NCBI GenBank assembly: GCA_028274465.1
Contig: CM051458.1
Coordinates: 80,868,085-80,932,084 of the forward strand
DNA length: 64,000 bases
Source of the DNA: Plantago ovata
Lineage: Eukaryota; Streptophyta; Magnoliopsida; Lamiales; Plantaginaceae
Reading direction: 5' to 3'
The notes under the pieces are model-generated. The model saw nothing but the letters and a program-made list of their open reading frames with translations. It ran no database searches and was not told the DNA's origin. Numbering within the stretch: the first letter of the stretch is position 1; each line of letters begins with the position of its first letter. The position numbers and the translations under genes were made by a program. Below are positions 49,746-60,489 of this stretch, piece after piece.

Positions 49746-50512
49746 CAATACTAACATCAAAACTAGCTAATAAACCATAAAACACTTCAAAATTGAAAAA
49801 ATACCAAATTTACAAAAGTTAGGTTTCGAGATTAGTACATTTAATTGCGGAATAAATAGAACAACCCACTTCAAATTGAATGTCTCACTACGTTCCTAAA
49901 TAGCGACCGTCGCAGAGTACAGCGACCGATGACTCATCGGTCGCTATTTAGCGACCGATGAGTCATCGGTCGCAAAGACTCCACGCCCTATTACGAATTG
50001 AGTTGGTCCGTCGCTAGGGGCAATTGATCCGTCGCTAATTGACCGATCGATCGCTAATATTAGCGACCGATCGATCCGTCGCTAATAGTGATTGTTGATT
50101 TCTGTTTTTCTTTCTAGTGAAATGATGATCTTATTGACACATGAATACATGATACGATAATAATTCGTATATCTAAACATTGGCACACGAAATATATATA
50201 GGGGGTTTTGTTACATCATCATTTTATAAGTTGAAACTTGTGAAAGAGACGTTCGAATCTGATTATAATATTGGGATTGGATAATTATTGGACCTACTGA
50301 AAAAGTAGCATTGACAAACTGGGTTTAGAATTTGTTTTAGGGATGGTGATTGATTGGTGAGGGCTCCAATTCTTTTTTATATGAAAAAATGGTAAGTTGA
50401 ATTTAAAATAAATAATACTTATATTCAATTTAAATTTACTTAGTTATGTTCAAAATATTATAAGCAAATTAATTTCAATTCGATTTTGATCAATTCATTT
50501 CAATTTTTTTTT

Positions 50513-51211
50513 TTTGACAATTTGTATCTACAACCCTTCTTAATTGTTTTAGGGTCCATAACTTTTTAAACCTAATTATCGGCCCTAATAACATAAAGAA
50601 CCACCTTATGTCAATAATTACATTTTAGGTCACGCTCTTGAAAATTTCACGAATTAAGCACTGTTTCTTTTTTAATTTTTTGGGCAACCAAACAACCTTA
50701 GTATTTAAAAAAATAATTAAAAATAACATAGATAAAAATGATAAAATAAAATAAAAATAATAAAAATAATTTAAAAAACTTTTCTTCTTCTTCTCTAGCT
50801 CCGGTACCGAAAAATATTTCCGGTACCGGAGCTCTGCAAGTAGGCTCTGCAAGCACCGGTCAGAGCTTGCAAAGCTCCGATCGGAGCTTTGCAGGCTCCG
50901 ATCTGGAGCTTGCATCACTCCAGTACCGGAATAATTATTCCGGTACCGGAGTTAGAGAAGAAGAAGTTTTTTTTTAAAAAACAAAAAAAGAATTAGAAGG
51001 AACAAAAAATTAAATAGTAAAAGGAATTAGAAAAAAAAAAAAAAAGAAGTAAATAGTTAGGCCATGCTTGGTTTGCACATTTTGTGCCTATGGCATTTCT
51101 GTAAATAATGCCCGGTCAACTCTTTGGTCGTAAATGTAATTTTTCCATTGTGGGCATAATGAGGTTATTTTTTAGATGCATATTCTTAATGAGGTCTTTT
51201 AATCAATTTTC
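50513..51211. mobile_element. GGAGCT foldback element, copy C
   Basis: The left arm has TCAATAATTACATTTTAGG (50610) and CAACCAAACAACCTTAG; the right arm has, inverted, AAAAATTACATTTACGACC (51130-51148) and CAAACCAAGCATGGCC. Between them are an AT tract, a TTCTTCTTCTTCTC pyrimidine run, CCGGTACCGGAGCT (50821), GCAAAGCTCCGATCGGAGCT units, CCGGTACCGGAG again (50949) and a matching AGAAGAAGAAG purine run. The whole is mirror-symmetric. The right end resembles that of copy B (GAGGTTATTTTT ... ATTTTCTC). Ends are approximate. Confidence 0.6.
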
Positions 51212-51217
51212 TCATTT

Positions 51218-51845
51218 GTTCTTACTACAGATTTATCCCTATTAGTTTAACAATTACATGTAATCCTCTGTTAGACAAAATCAATTACATTGAGCCCCAC
51301 GATCTTGAATTTTTGCGAATTAAGAGCTGAAAGTTACATTTTTACCCTCACCGGAATCTCAGATTTTGTGGAGAGTCAAACACCTTAAGTTTTCATTTTT
51401 TACACATATGCCTCTAAGATATTTTATTTTACAAAATTAATTCTAAAGTATTTCAAATTAACCCACATAATTATATAAATTTCAAAATGAACTAATAATT
51501 ATAGTAAAAGAAGCCCCGGACAAGGTTTTATTTCAGAACAACCCACAAAAATGAAAGATCTGGCCACAGCTCCGGTCGAAGTTGTTTAGCAGCTCCGACT
51601 CGAGCTGTTTTGTAGCTCCATTCGGAGGTGTTTTTACAGTTCCCGTTGTAGATGTTTTACATCTCCTGTCATGGAGCTGTTTTAAAAGGAGAGAAAAGGA
51701 AAAATGATTTAAAAAAAAACATAGGCCTTGTTTGACTGGAAGAATAAGAAATGGAAATGACAATTTGGTCAAACTTTTTCGGTAATTGGGGCTAAATGTA
51801 ATTGTTCAATTAAGGAGGATAAAAATGAAAATACAACCCGTAAAA
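51218..51845. mobile_element. GGAGCT foldback element, copy D (diverged)
   Basis: The left arm AATCAATTACATTGAGCCCC (51281-51300) mirrors the right arm AACAATTACATTTAGCCCC (inverse of 51789-51807). GAGTCAAACACCTTAA (left) mirrors AGTCAAACAAGGCCTATG (inverse, about 51720-51737). The core is degraded: CAGCTCCGGTCGAAGTTG and CAGCTCCGACTCGAGCTG remain (51570-51610). No ORF. Confidence 0.55.
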
Positions 51846-51879
51846 GTGCACTATATAATTTTCTTTAAATTAAAAAAAC

Positions 51880-53520
51880 GTAACGTTAACCCACTATATG
51901 TTGTCATAACTAGTTTAAAAGCTAAAATGCCAACTAATCTTATTTGCCCCTTATTATTTGTAGTAAAAAATACATATATAAACCACTAAACAACATTAAT
52001 TATAAAAACAACCACATACAAACAAACAACCACATACAAACAAACAACAATTATAAAAGTGTCGTTAGTGGATTTAATGGACCTCAAAATCTCGCTCAGC
52101 TGGATTTAATAACAAATTTGACATCCGAAAACTAGTTTCAACCACTGAAACTAGCCGAAACTTGTTTAAACTAGCTAAAAATGACTGAAATTAGCTAAAA
52201 GTGACTGAAAATAGCTGCAAATGAACCTCAAAATCTCGCTCAACTTGATTTAATAACAAATTTGACATCCGGAAGCTAGTTTCGTTCACTAAACTAACCG
52301 AAATTAGCTGAAACTAGCTAAAAATGACTGAAGTTTGCTGAAACTAGCTAAAAGATGATCGAAACTAACTGCTAATTTTATATTTTTTCTGAAATTAAGC
52401 GTTGATACTAGTTGTTAATTTTATTTTGCGCTGAAACTAACTATAAAATGATTAAATTAACTCTAAAAACTTATTTATGCCAAACTAAAACAATTAAAAA
52501 TTTTATGGAAACTAAAATTCTAAAAGTATAAAAATCATTATAAAATGTTAATTTCATTTGTTTCAACAACAATAAATGCTATTTTCAATAGTTTGAGCAT
52601 CAGAAGTGCTGATTTCAGCAACAAAAAAGCTAGTTTCAACGACACAAATGCTAGTTTCAACATCACAACTGCTAGTTTCAAAGGCGAAATGCTAGTTTCA
52701 TTAGTTTTCACCATCATAAGTGCTAGTTTCAACAACACAAATGCTAGTTTCTTTAGTTTCGCCAAACACGAATGCTAGCTTCATTAGTTTCAGCATTACA
52801 ATGGCTCGTTTCAATAACAAAAATGCTAGTTTCATTAGTTTCACCATCATAATTGTTAATTTCATCAACAAAAATGCTAGTTTCATTAGTTTTATCATCA
52901 CAACTATTAGTTTTCAACACTAAAAAGCTAATTTCATTAGTTTCAGCATCTTAAGTGTTAGTTTCAATCAAAACAATGCTAGTTTCGGCAATAAAATGTT
53001 AGCTTCATTAATTTTGACAACACAAAAAGCTATTTTCGTCAGCATCACGTGTGCTAGTTTCATCAACACAAATGCTAGTTTAATTAGTGTCAGCATCACA
53101 AGTTGCTAGTTTCGACAACAAAAATGCTGGTTTCATAAGTTTCAGTCATTTTTCGTTAGTTTCAACGGTTAATGTCAGCTAAAATATAAATTAACAGTTA
53201 ATTTCAGTCATTTTTTGCTAGTTTTGATTATTTTTTAGCTAGTATCGAGTGACATCATATTGATTTCGGCATGAAAACAGTTAAAACTAAGTAATTAGTA
53301 ATTAATTAACACTAATGGATGTCAAATATGTTATCAAAATCACTGTAGCGAGATTTTGAAGTCCACTGTAGCAAAAATCTAAAAACCACTTGACAGGTTT
53401 TAGGACACCAAAAAAATATAATGGTCTTATTTGTAACATGTTTCTTAAGTGGTTGTTTTTATAAAAAGGGTGCTCTAAACTAGCACTTATATGTAATTTT
53501 CTGTTATTTTTGTATCATAT
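51880..53520. mobile_element. Foldback element E with a GCTAGTTTC satellite core
   Basis: The left arm CTCAAAATCTCGCTCAGCTG with ACAAATTTGACATCC (52082-52130, repeated at 52226-52271) mirrors the right arm, whose inverse reads TTCAAAATCTCGCTACAGTG ... ACATATTTGACATCC (53320-53370). Further out, ATAAAAACAACCAC (52001) mirrors GTGGTTGTTTTTAT (53449). Between the arms are CTGAAACTAGC-type units on the left, their inverse on the right, and a long GCTAGTTTC tandem array in the middle. It has no transposase; terminal bases and target duplication were not resolved. Confidence 0.6.
52545..53150 (+). repeat. GCTAGTTTC minisatellite
   Basis: About 20 irregular units of 24-30 bp are built on AATGCTAGTTTCATTAG or AATGCTAGTTTCAACAACAC. 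Open frames on both strands (Ser/Phe/Asn-rich on +, Leu/Lys-rich on -) are by-products of the period being near a multiple of three. Confidence 0.85.
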
Positions 53521-53570
53521 AAGCTGTCATTTACTGATTTTTAAAAGTTTAGCTTTGATGATATTTAATT

Positions 53571-54451
53571 AGACATAATTACTTTGGTACCCCCATTAAA
53601 CGCAATCTTTGCATCTGGACCCAACTATCACAAACATTTACAAATAAATCCAGGTGACCGGACGGCATTTACTCCGGCATACTCTCTCCTCAAAATGGAT
53701 CAACCAAACAGTCCCTTAACTATTTAATTTTTCCTTTTTCTTTCTTTTCTTTTCTTTTTTCTGTTTTTCTTTATTTCTTTTTTCCTTTTTCTCTTTTCTT
53801 CCTTCTTTCTTTCTTTTCTCTTTTTACTTTTTTTTTTTTTTAACCCAACTCCGGTACCGGAGTTATAACTCCGGTACCGAAGTTGCAGCTCCGATTGGAG
53901 CTGCGCAAAGCTCCAATCGGAGCTTTGTTAAGCTCCGATTGGAGCATAACACAGCTCCAATCGGAGCTGCAACTCCGGTACCGGAGTTGGGTTAAAAAAA
54001 AAACTAAAAGAAAAAAGAGCAAAGAAAGAAAGAAGGAAGAAAAGAGAAAAAGGAAAAAAAAAATAAAGAAAAGGAAAAAAAATAAAACTTGGGACTCATT
54101 TTGAAATTCAATTTTTGTAGGGTTTGTTTTAAATTTATTTTGTAGGCTATTTTGAAGTATAACTAAATTATGTGGGTTAATTTCTAAATTGTTTGTGTTA
54201 ATATTGTAAAGATTAAAACATTTGGGGTGAATTTGTAATAAATGGAACTTCATGTTGTTTGGCCTTTTTCAGAATTAGAAATTCCGACAGGGGCGAAATA
54301 GTCATTTTCAGGGCTTAGAGCGCAGAAAGTCAAATACGTGGGTTCATCTGTAATTAGGTTTACATAGTGGGGGAGGCTGGTGTAATAAATAGTATATGTG
54401 GACTAATCTGTAATTGATGAAAATAACAGGGGTACCAAATGTAATAACCCC
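53571..54451. mobile_element. GGAGCT foldback element, copy F, with 9-bp target duplication
   Basis: The left end AGACATAATTACTTTGGTAC and the inverse of the right end, GGGGTTATTACATTTGGTAC, are followed by imperfect inverted repeats (TCTGGACCCAACTAT / ATTAGTCCACATATAC). The direct repeat TATTTAATT flanks it (53562-53570 and 54452-54460). Inside: CAACCAAACAGTCCC (left) against CCAAACAACATG (right, inverse); a CTTTTTCTTTC pyrimidine tract (53730-53840) against a GAAAGAAAGAAGG purine tract (54010-54080); and a perfect-looking core at 53850-53990 of CCGGTACCGGAGTT ends and AGCTCCGATTGGAGC units. No real gene; the long minus-strand frame crosses the palindromes. Confidence 0.75.
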
Positions 54452-54460
54452 TATTTAATT

Positions 54461-55149
54461 ATCATGTTTAATCATGGTGTATGTATGGTGTATGTATGCA
54501 TGAGAATATGTTGAATATTTCATTAGTATTATAAACTTTATCCATTTTATTTTTATAGATGTCCCAAAAATATTTATCGATTTTAAAAACTAACCATTAC
54601 TTGTTTGCAATAATATTACAAAGAGTAAATTTTTCACTTCACTTTAATAATTACTTTCTCATTAAACAATAACCTACCTTATTAATTTGCATATTAATTT
54701 TAGTGGATAAAGTTCTTGGGAAGGAGGAATCTTCCTTCGCAACCTCGTCGTGGTGGACCAATTTCAAATATCTGATGATATTGTATGTCTTTGTTACCTA
54801 AAATCCCATCTTCAATGCTTCATTGAATTCCCAGCTTTGATAAATGAATGAACCAACCTTATCTCCTCCATCAACCATCATCACATGAAAACAATTTATC
54901 ATGGCTTCGTAGGACCATCTCATACGTTGACAATTGCCCTTTCATAATCATCTCTTGTTTTCTATTACTACCAATTTAATTTCACTAATAAAATACAAGT
55001 CTCGTCCATTCTAAGTTAAAGATTTGTTCTATGTTTTTCTTTATTATTATTTTGTTTTCTTAAATTTTAACTCAAAAAATTATACCACTGCTATACCTAC
55101 CAAATCTACATATGCTGATATGCAACACCAATTTACTCATAAACCACCT
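54461..55149. other. AT-rich spacer, no supported gene
   Basis: A short GC-rich patch (54715-54765, TTCTTGGGAAGGAGGAATC) stands out but has no clear partner or coding potential. Confidence 0.4.
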
Positions 55150-55230
55150 TATGACTTCGTCAAGGGCTGAACCCTACACATATTTTTATCCGATTCAGTT
55201 TCATTTCACTGCACCACCTTATTCTAGATT
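55150..55230 (-). mobile_element. SINE-like tRNA-derived fragment, copy 2
   Basis: On the minus strand AAGGTGGTGCAGTGAAATG (box A-like) is followed by GGGTTCAGCCC (box B-like). It resembles the piece at 45890-45985 in order and spacing. The ends are not defined. Confidence 0.4.
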
Positions 55231-55429
55231 TACTTATGGAATGAATGATAGAATCTAAAATACACTTCTACGATACAACAATTTAACCAATTGGAATTCT
55301 ATAAAACCCTTCACCAAAATGGTTTTAAAGAGAGATGAGAGAAAAAAAGGCCAGAAAAAAAAAGAAGCCAAAATGCATCACATAAATAAAATTACTTAAA
55401 GAATGTGAGAGGAAACGGGGGTCACGAAT

Positions 55430-57720
55430 GACAAGCATGGAACTGATACTTTGAAGAATAGGTCGAGAAAGTAGGGCCGAAGTGCATTAAACAGAACAAA
55501 AAAGAGTTACATACATTGTTTCTAATACTTCCAGTAAAATTCTTATTATCCTGATCTATTACGTACATTCTTAATCCAATGTGGACAACAATCCCACACA
55601 AAGCTAAAACATTGATCAACATTGTCATTCAAAGGTCTTTGTGGCTCACAAAAAGTTTGTTTGTTTGCATCTTTTGCGATAACGTCAGCTACTTGGTTGC
55701 ATTCTCTATATACAAATTTGATTTTGACTTCTTCTGTTTCTTCCATTCTTTGGACTGCTTCCCTCAGCAATATTTGTTGGATTGGTGTTGCTATCTCTGG
55801 ATTGGTATTGCTATCTCTGGACTACAAAGACAATTTATGAGGATTTTTAAATCAGTTTGTATAATCACCTTTTTTAGACCTAAGTTTGTGCATATATGTA
55901 TGCCAATCTTCCGGCCATAAAATTCCGCAGTGTTTATTCCCACAAAAATTTCAGCAACATTGACAAATTTTCCATGCTCATCTCTTATAATGCATCCAGC
56001 TCCTGCACAGTGGAAGCCGGCAGATGGTGGATTCCATTTACATGGAATTTCACCTACTTTTTGTACTATTTTCGTGTTGAGACTGTTTTTTGTATGATTT
56101 ATCATTTCCAAGAGTTGCAACTTAAAATGATAATCATTCAATGTTTTTCCTCAGAAATATTTTCATTTCTAGTTTTCCATACCATCCAACAACAAAGTAG
56201 AAGAGCATTGATATGTTCTTCTGAATTTTGTTGTGTATGAAAAATTATATGAGCCAAGGGATTGATGTAGCTACAGATTTCAGGATTTATGATTCATGAT
56301 CTTATATTTTGAAGAGCAAAACATCTAAAAAAGAGATGTTCCATGATTTCTTGTTGTGTTTCACACAGTTGACAAATATCATTTTGCACAATGGAATTAG
56401 TCTGTCAGTTGTTGGTAGTCTCACATGTAGGCAAATTCTAAGGAAAATTTTGACCCTTTGAATATTTTTATGTTCCACAATTTCTTCCAAGGCAATTCCA
56501 CCGTATTTTCCTTTTCCTCATTTAGCATAAGGAAATTGTAAGCACTTTTAATTGTGAATAGACCGTTCTTTGAGCTACTTCATACCAGCTTATCTTCCAC
56601 ATCATGAGAAGGAACTGGGATTTCAATAATCTCCCAGATAAGCTCTTTTGGTAATAGATTCAAGAGATTGTTTAACTCCAAGAGTTATTATCCACGTTGT
56701 CTGACATCATAAATTCTTTTATCCCCTACCCATTTATCATTCTAGAAGGAAGTGTTTCCTTCATTTCCAACCACACTTTGCATTCCAGATGCAAATGTGT
56801 CTTTGAATGTAATTATATTCCTCCAGAACCAACTATGATTAAGTTAATTTGGAGGAAGCTTCAAGGATTGTTGTATTAAGGAAGGACTTACTCTTATAGA
56901 CCTGATACCAGAGCGAGTTTTGTTTGTTGTAAAACCTCCACAAATGTTATAGGGTATAAGCATCATTGAGTAAGTACAAGTTCCTTATTCCAAGTAGTCC
57001 TTGAGTATAAGATCTGCTAACTTTTGACCATTTTATTTTTCCTTTTTGCTTGACATTTCTCTGTCCATTCCACATAAAAATTCTATTGATCTCCTCATTC
57101 TTAGCTATACAAGATACTGGTATCTTAGCTGTTGACATGCAATAGGAAGGTGTAACATTTGTAACAACTTTAACGAGGGTTAATCTTCTAGGATAAGATA
57201 AATATTTTTAGTGCCAATTGGTTATGTTGGACATTACTCTGCTTATAATTTGATCAAAGAGATCCCTCTTTTTATGTCCAATAAATAAGTAGCCCAAGAT
57301 ACTTATATGTACTTCTATTCTGCATAACCCCTAAAGATTGGGTGATTTCTTGTTTGGTGTGTCCAGAGGTATTGTTGGAGAACAAAATTCTACTTTTTAT
57401 CCAACAAACCTTCTATCCAGAGGTCATAACATAGGTTTTTAAACCTTTTTTTTTATCACTTTCACAAATTCTTTTTTTATTGTTTTGCAGAATATTAGAC
57501 AATCGTCTACAAAGCATAGAATCGGAATTGTAGAGCCATGTGAAGAAGATTTAAGAGGTGTAAACTCTTTTTCTTCACACTTTTTTAATGAGAAGTAGCA
57601 CAAGGAGTTCTTGGTAAAGGATAAAAATGTAAGGAGATATTAAATCTCCTTGTCTTATACCTCTCGTTGGCTTCTAAGTATCTGAGAGTGATTTATTTAT
57701 CTTGACTGTAAAAGATACCG
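55430..57720 (-). mobile_element. LINE (L1-type) remnant: reverse transcriptase to RNase H
   Basis: Read on the minus strand, pieces appear in plant L1 order. QGDLISPYIFIL (about 57660-57620) and FVDDCLIFCKT (57513-57480; the catalytic FADD box with A to V) belong to the reverse transcriptase. FMWNGQRNVKQKGKIKWSKV then GLLGIRNLYLLNDAYTL (57080-56950) is the end of that domain. IVEHKNIQRVKIFLRICLHV then CHVRLPT-like sequence (about 56480-56400) is the zf-RVT region. KWNPPSAGFHCAGAGCIIRD (56040) and IKFVYRECNQVADVIAK (55720-55670) are the RNase H domain. Stops and frame changes separate all blocks, the N-terminal half of the protein (endonuclease) and ORF1 are missing, and no poly(A) tail is obvious, so it is an old 5'-truncated relic. 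Confidence 0.8.
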
Positions 57721-58324
57721 TCTTTATACAAGTGGATACAATCAAACAACATCGTTAAATATGAAAATATGATACCTAAGAATTTTTCATTTTTCATACA
57801 AATTTTAACATTTAGAAACTACTGAATTTGGTTTTATTTTGAAAATGAGTAGTACACCGCACCAAATATGAACCTACATATGGGTAGAATTCATTTTTGG
57901 TACTCCAAATTGAAACATGTCCATATTAAAACCCTAATCACGTGTCACACAACACCAAATTAAATATGAATTTTTAATGGTTTAATCAGAAATTTTGAAA
58001 CCAACCGGCGATTGAGTTCATGTTAAAATTGACAAAGAATCAAAATTGGACAAGGTGTTACAATAAAGTACCTAAATTGTATACTGCCACTCTAGAAAAT
58101 ATGATTTGGACATGACTCACTTTAGAGTACCAAAATTGAATTTTACGCACCTATGTATATAATTGATTAGTGAAAAGGAAAATTAGATTTATTGGGCGTA
58201 CACGCTGATTGGTTGGCACTCATTTTAGAGAGGTCATTACCCTCTCTAAATTGTATCTAATTTAAAACATGATAAAATAATAAAATATCTCTCAAATTAA
58301 ACTTCAAACGCTTAGATAATCTTG
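57721..58324. other. AT-rich spacer, no supported gene
   Basis: Imperfect AT-rich sequence with scattered AAATTGGAC / CCAAATTG motifs. No ORF or clear repeat ends. Confidence 0.4.
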
Positions 58325-58585
58325 AATGGTTCTGTAATTCTATAAATTATCCACTTTGATTTTTTCGGTCAACAGCTTCCAACTTTGACTCCCGATTACT
58401 CTTAAACTATAATGACAAAATATTTAATAAAATTATATTATGAAACTTTAGGGTATGTATTTTTATAATATAATTTTTAAATATTTTATCAATATAGTTT
58501 AAGAGTAATCTGAAGTCAAAGTTGAAAGTTGTTGACCGAAAAAGTCAAAGTGGGTAATTTATAACGGAGAGAGAGGGAGAGGGAG
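58325..58585. mobile_element. Stowaway-like MITE, copy 2
   Basis: Inverted halves share CACTTTGA(C/T)TTTTTCGGTC, CCAACTTTGACT, ATTACTCTTAAACTATA and AAATTATATTATGAAA, the same order as copies 1 and 3. The right end CTCCCTCTCCCTCTCTC (inverse) is Stowaway-like and is followed by TA. Confidence 0.75.
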
Positions 58586-58649
58586 TACACAGTAAACACC
58601 CAATCTTGTCATGTAAGGGCGGACCCAGGCAAAAGCCAAACCATGTTAT

Positions 58650-58651
<2 letters not shown>

Positions 58652-58718
<67 letters not shown>

Positions 58719-58762
58719 GTATATATATGTATATATATATGTATGTATATATATATATATGG
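58652..58762. repeat. (TA)n microsatellite
   Basis: About 110 bp of almost pure TA with a few GTATATA and CATATA interruptions, sitting between two related MITEs. Confidence 0.95.
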
Positions 58763-58769
58763 CATATAT

Positions 58770-59025
58770 CCTCCATTTTCTATTATAATTTATTCACTTT
58801 GACTTTTTTTCAGTCAGTTTTTAATTTTAACTCTCAATTACTTTGAAACTATAATGATAAAATATTTGACGAAATCATATTATGAAAATATAGAACTTAA
58901 ATTTTATAATATAATTTTATTAAATATTTTATTATTATAGTTTAAGAGTAGTTGAGAATCAAATTTAAAAGATATTGACCGAAAAAGTCACATTGAATAA
59001 TTTCTACTGGGACATGGGGAGGGAG
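58770..59025. mobile_element. Stowaway-like MITE, copy 3
   Basis: The left end CCTCCATTTTCTATTATAA and the inverse of the right end, CTCCCTCCCCATGTCCC, enclose inverted CACTTTGACTTTTTT, TTACT(C/T)T..AAACTATAAT and TATTATGAAAAT motifs shared with copies 1 and 2. Confidence 0.75.
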
Positions 59026-60458
59026 TAGTATATAAGAAGTATAATGTACAATAAAATATGGAGAACTATAATGTACAATAAATCCTAAAATATGGAGATA
59101 TTAACCAAAAAGTGCAATTCTAAGTAATTTAGACTCTCTTCACCTGTTATTGAGAAGTATAATGTACGATAAAATATGGAGAACTATAATGCATCAATAA
59201 GACATATATATTGACTTATTGTAGGTACGTACATTACATCGCATGAAATAAATCCTAAAATACAATGGTGAGTTAGGGTGATTGATATTTGATATCTTTA
59301 TTACAATCTAAGTTAGTAAAATGAATGTCGATATTGGAAAAAGAAATGAAAATTAGCAGGAGCCTTGTTCATTCAAAATTCAAAATGAGCAGATTAGCTG
59401 CCTTTCTTTGTTATCCTATTCCTAATCGTATGCCTGAAAGTTGCACCGACTAACATTGTGTAATACTACTATACTAGTATAAAACTCAATTAATTAAGAA
59501 TCATGTCTTTTATCAAAGGTAGTATCATCTTATATACTACAGTAATCTTTTAATCAAAAAAGACAAAAGAGTTGCCGGTTTTGGTTACATAAAGAGTACT
59601 TCATTATTACTAAAATATAAAATATGACAAATTAAAGGGGTAATTAAGATAATGAAAGTACCTCATATTTTTAGTGATACTGATTCCACTACACCAACCA
59701 ACTGGTAAGTTGTTCAGCAAGTGCGGAGGTTTAATGACTCAGGTGCAGGTAGTGCAGATGAAGTTCGGAATGCAACGCAGTGGTTTTGCTGGCTACGAAA
59801 GGTTCACAACCAGCTCATTTTCAACATGAAGCTGTAACTTCGGCGAATAATGAAAGGCAACATTCTAGTCGTCTGTTTATATTTGATGTGTGTCATTTGT
59901 GGCTTCGGTCGTTTGTAATTAACGATGTGTCTCAGACTCTCTCGCGTGTCGTCAGTGTCGTCAATGACACTTTTATAACCTTTTCCAATTAGTTATTGAA
60001 GTGTTATTTTCAAAAAAAAAAAAAACTGTCAAGTTAACGGAGACATAAGATTTGTATAGGTGTATTCGAAGTTATTTTGTAATTAGTAAACGTCTAAATA
60101 GTAACCCGTTTACAATTTTTAGTCGTTTGTTTGAGTTCTAAGTTAAAGGGATGCTAGCTCAACTTACAAAACTCCAGGGAGTATCTAGCACTCCAAGAGA
60201 ACCTAGTGGGCTTCACTGCAATATACCAACTCCATGTAAGAAGATGACAGAATAAAGAAAATCCAAAGAGGTATTGATTCCATGCGACGCGCACACAGAA
60301 ACGAACCAATGCGTCGAAACACTGAAGGGCTGTGATCTTTCGTTCAGTACAGACTCTATGATCTGATGACGACACGTTGCAGCTCCAGGTTTATTTGTTT
60401 GATGCTGACACAATGTAGCACAAATATTTTGAGATTATCCAAAAACTTTTTCCTGTCT
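59026..60458. other. Intergenic region before CBSX3, no supported gene
   Basis: Short direct repeats of GAAGTATAATGTAC and AATATGGAGAACTATAATG occur at 59036-59190. The stretch 59720-59990 is GC-richer with a 70-codon frame, but it has no motif. No RNA gene was recognised. Confidence 0.4.
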
Positions 60459-60464
60459 TATAAA
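60459..60464 (+). promoter_or_regulatory. TATA box candidate of CBSX3
   Basis: TATAAA in CTTATAAAGGGAG lies about 150 bases before the inferred 5' UTR donor at 60610/60611, a plausible position for transcription starting near 60490. Confidence 0.45.
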
Positions 60465-60489
60465 GGGAGTGGTAAACTACTGAGAAAAC

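Larger units (their letters stand above)
46193..50119 (-). mobile_element. CACTA (En/Spm-like) transposon with TNP2-type transposase, defective
   Basis: The left end CACTACAAGGAAGAGCG and the inverse of the right end, CACTAGAAAGAAAAAC, are CACTA termini. Both ends carry arrays of TAGCGACGGA / TAGCGACCGATGAGTCATCG repeats (46220-46405 and 49900-50090), so the element is related to the one at 70-3500. The 3-bp flanks are ATA and AAA, not a perfect duplication. The minus-strand transposase occupies 46390-48953; about 0.9 kb of AT-rich leader with tandem repeats precedes it. The sequence downstream of the transposase is very short, so an internal deletion probably removed the C-terminal part and any second gene. 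Confidence 0.85.

Noticed and set aside
52538-52923. Overlapping Ser/Phe-rich (+) and Leu/Lys-rich (-) frames
   Set aside because: Produced by the GCTAGTTTC minisatellite, whose period is near a multiple of three; both strands stay open for the same reason.
53840-54253. 137-aa minus-strand frame with a Phe/Leu-rich hydrophobic stretch
   Set aside because: The hydrophobic part is the purine tract read in reverse, and the rest is the palindromic core; not a membrane protein.
59780-59992. 70-aa plus-strand frame in the GC-richer patch before CBSX3
   Set aside because: No recognisable motif or splice context, and no support for transcription from the sequence.
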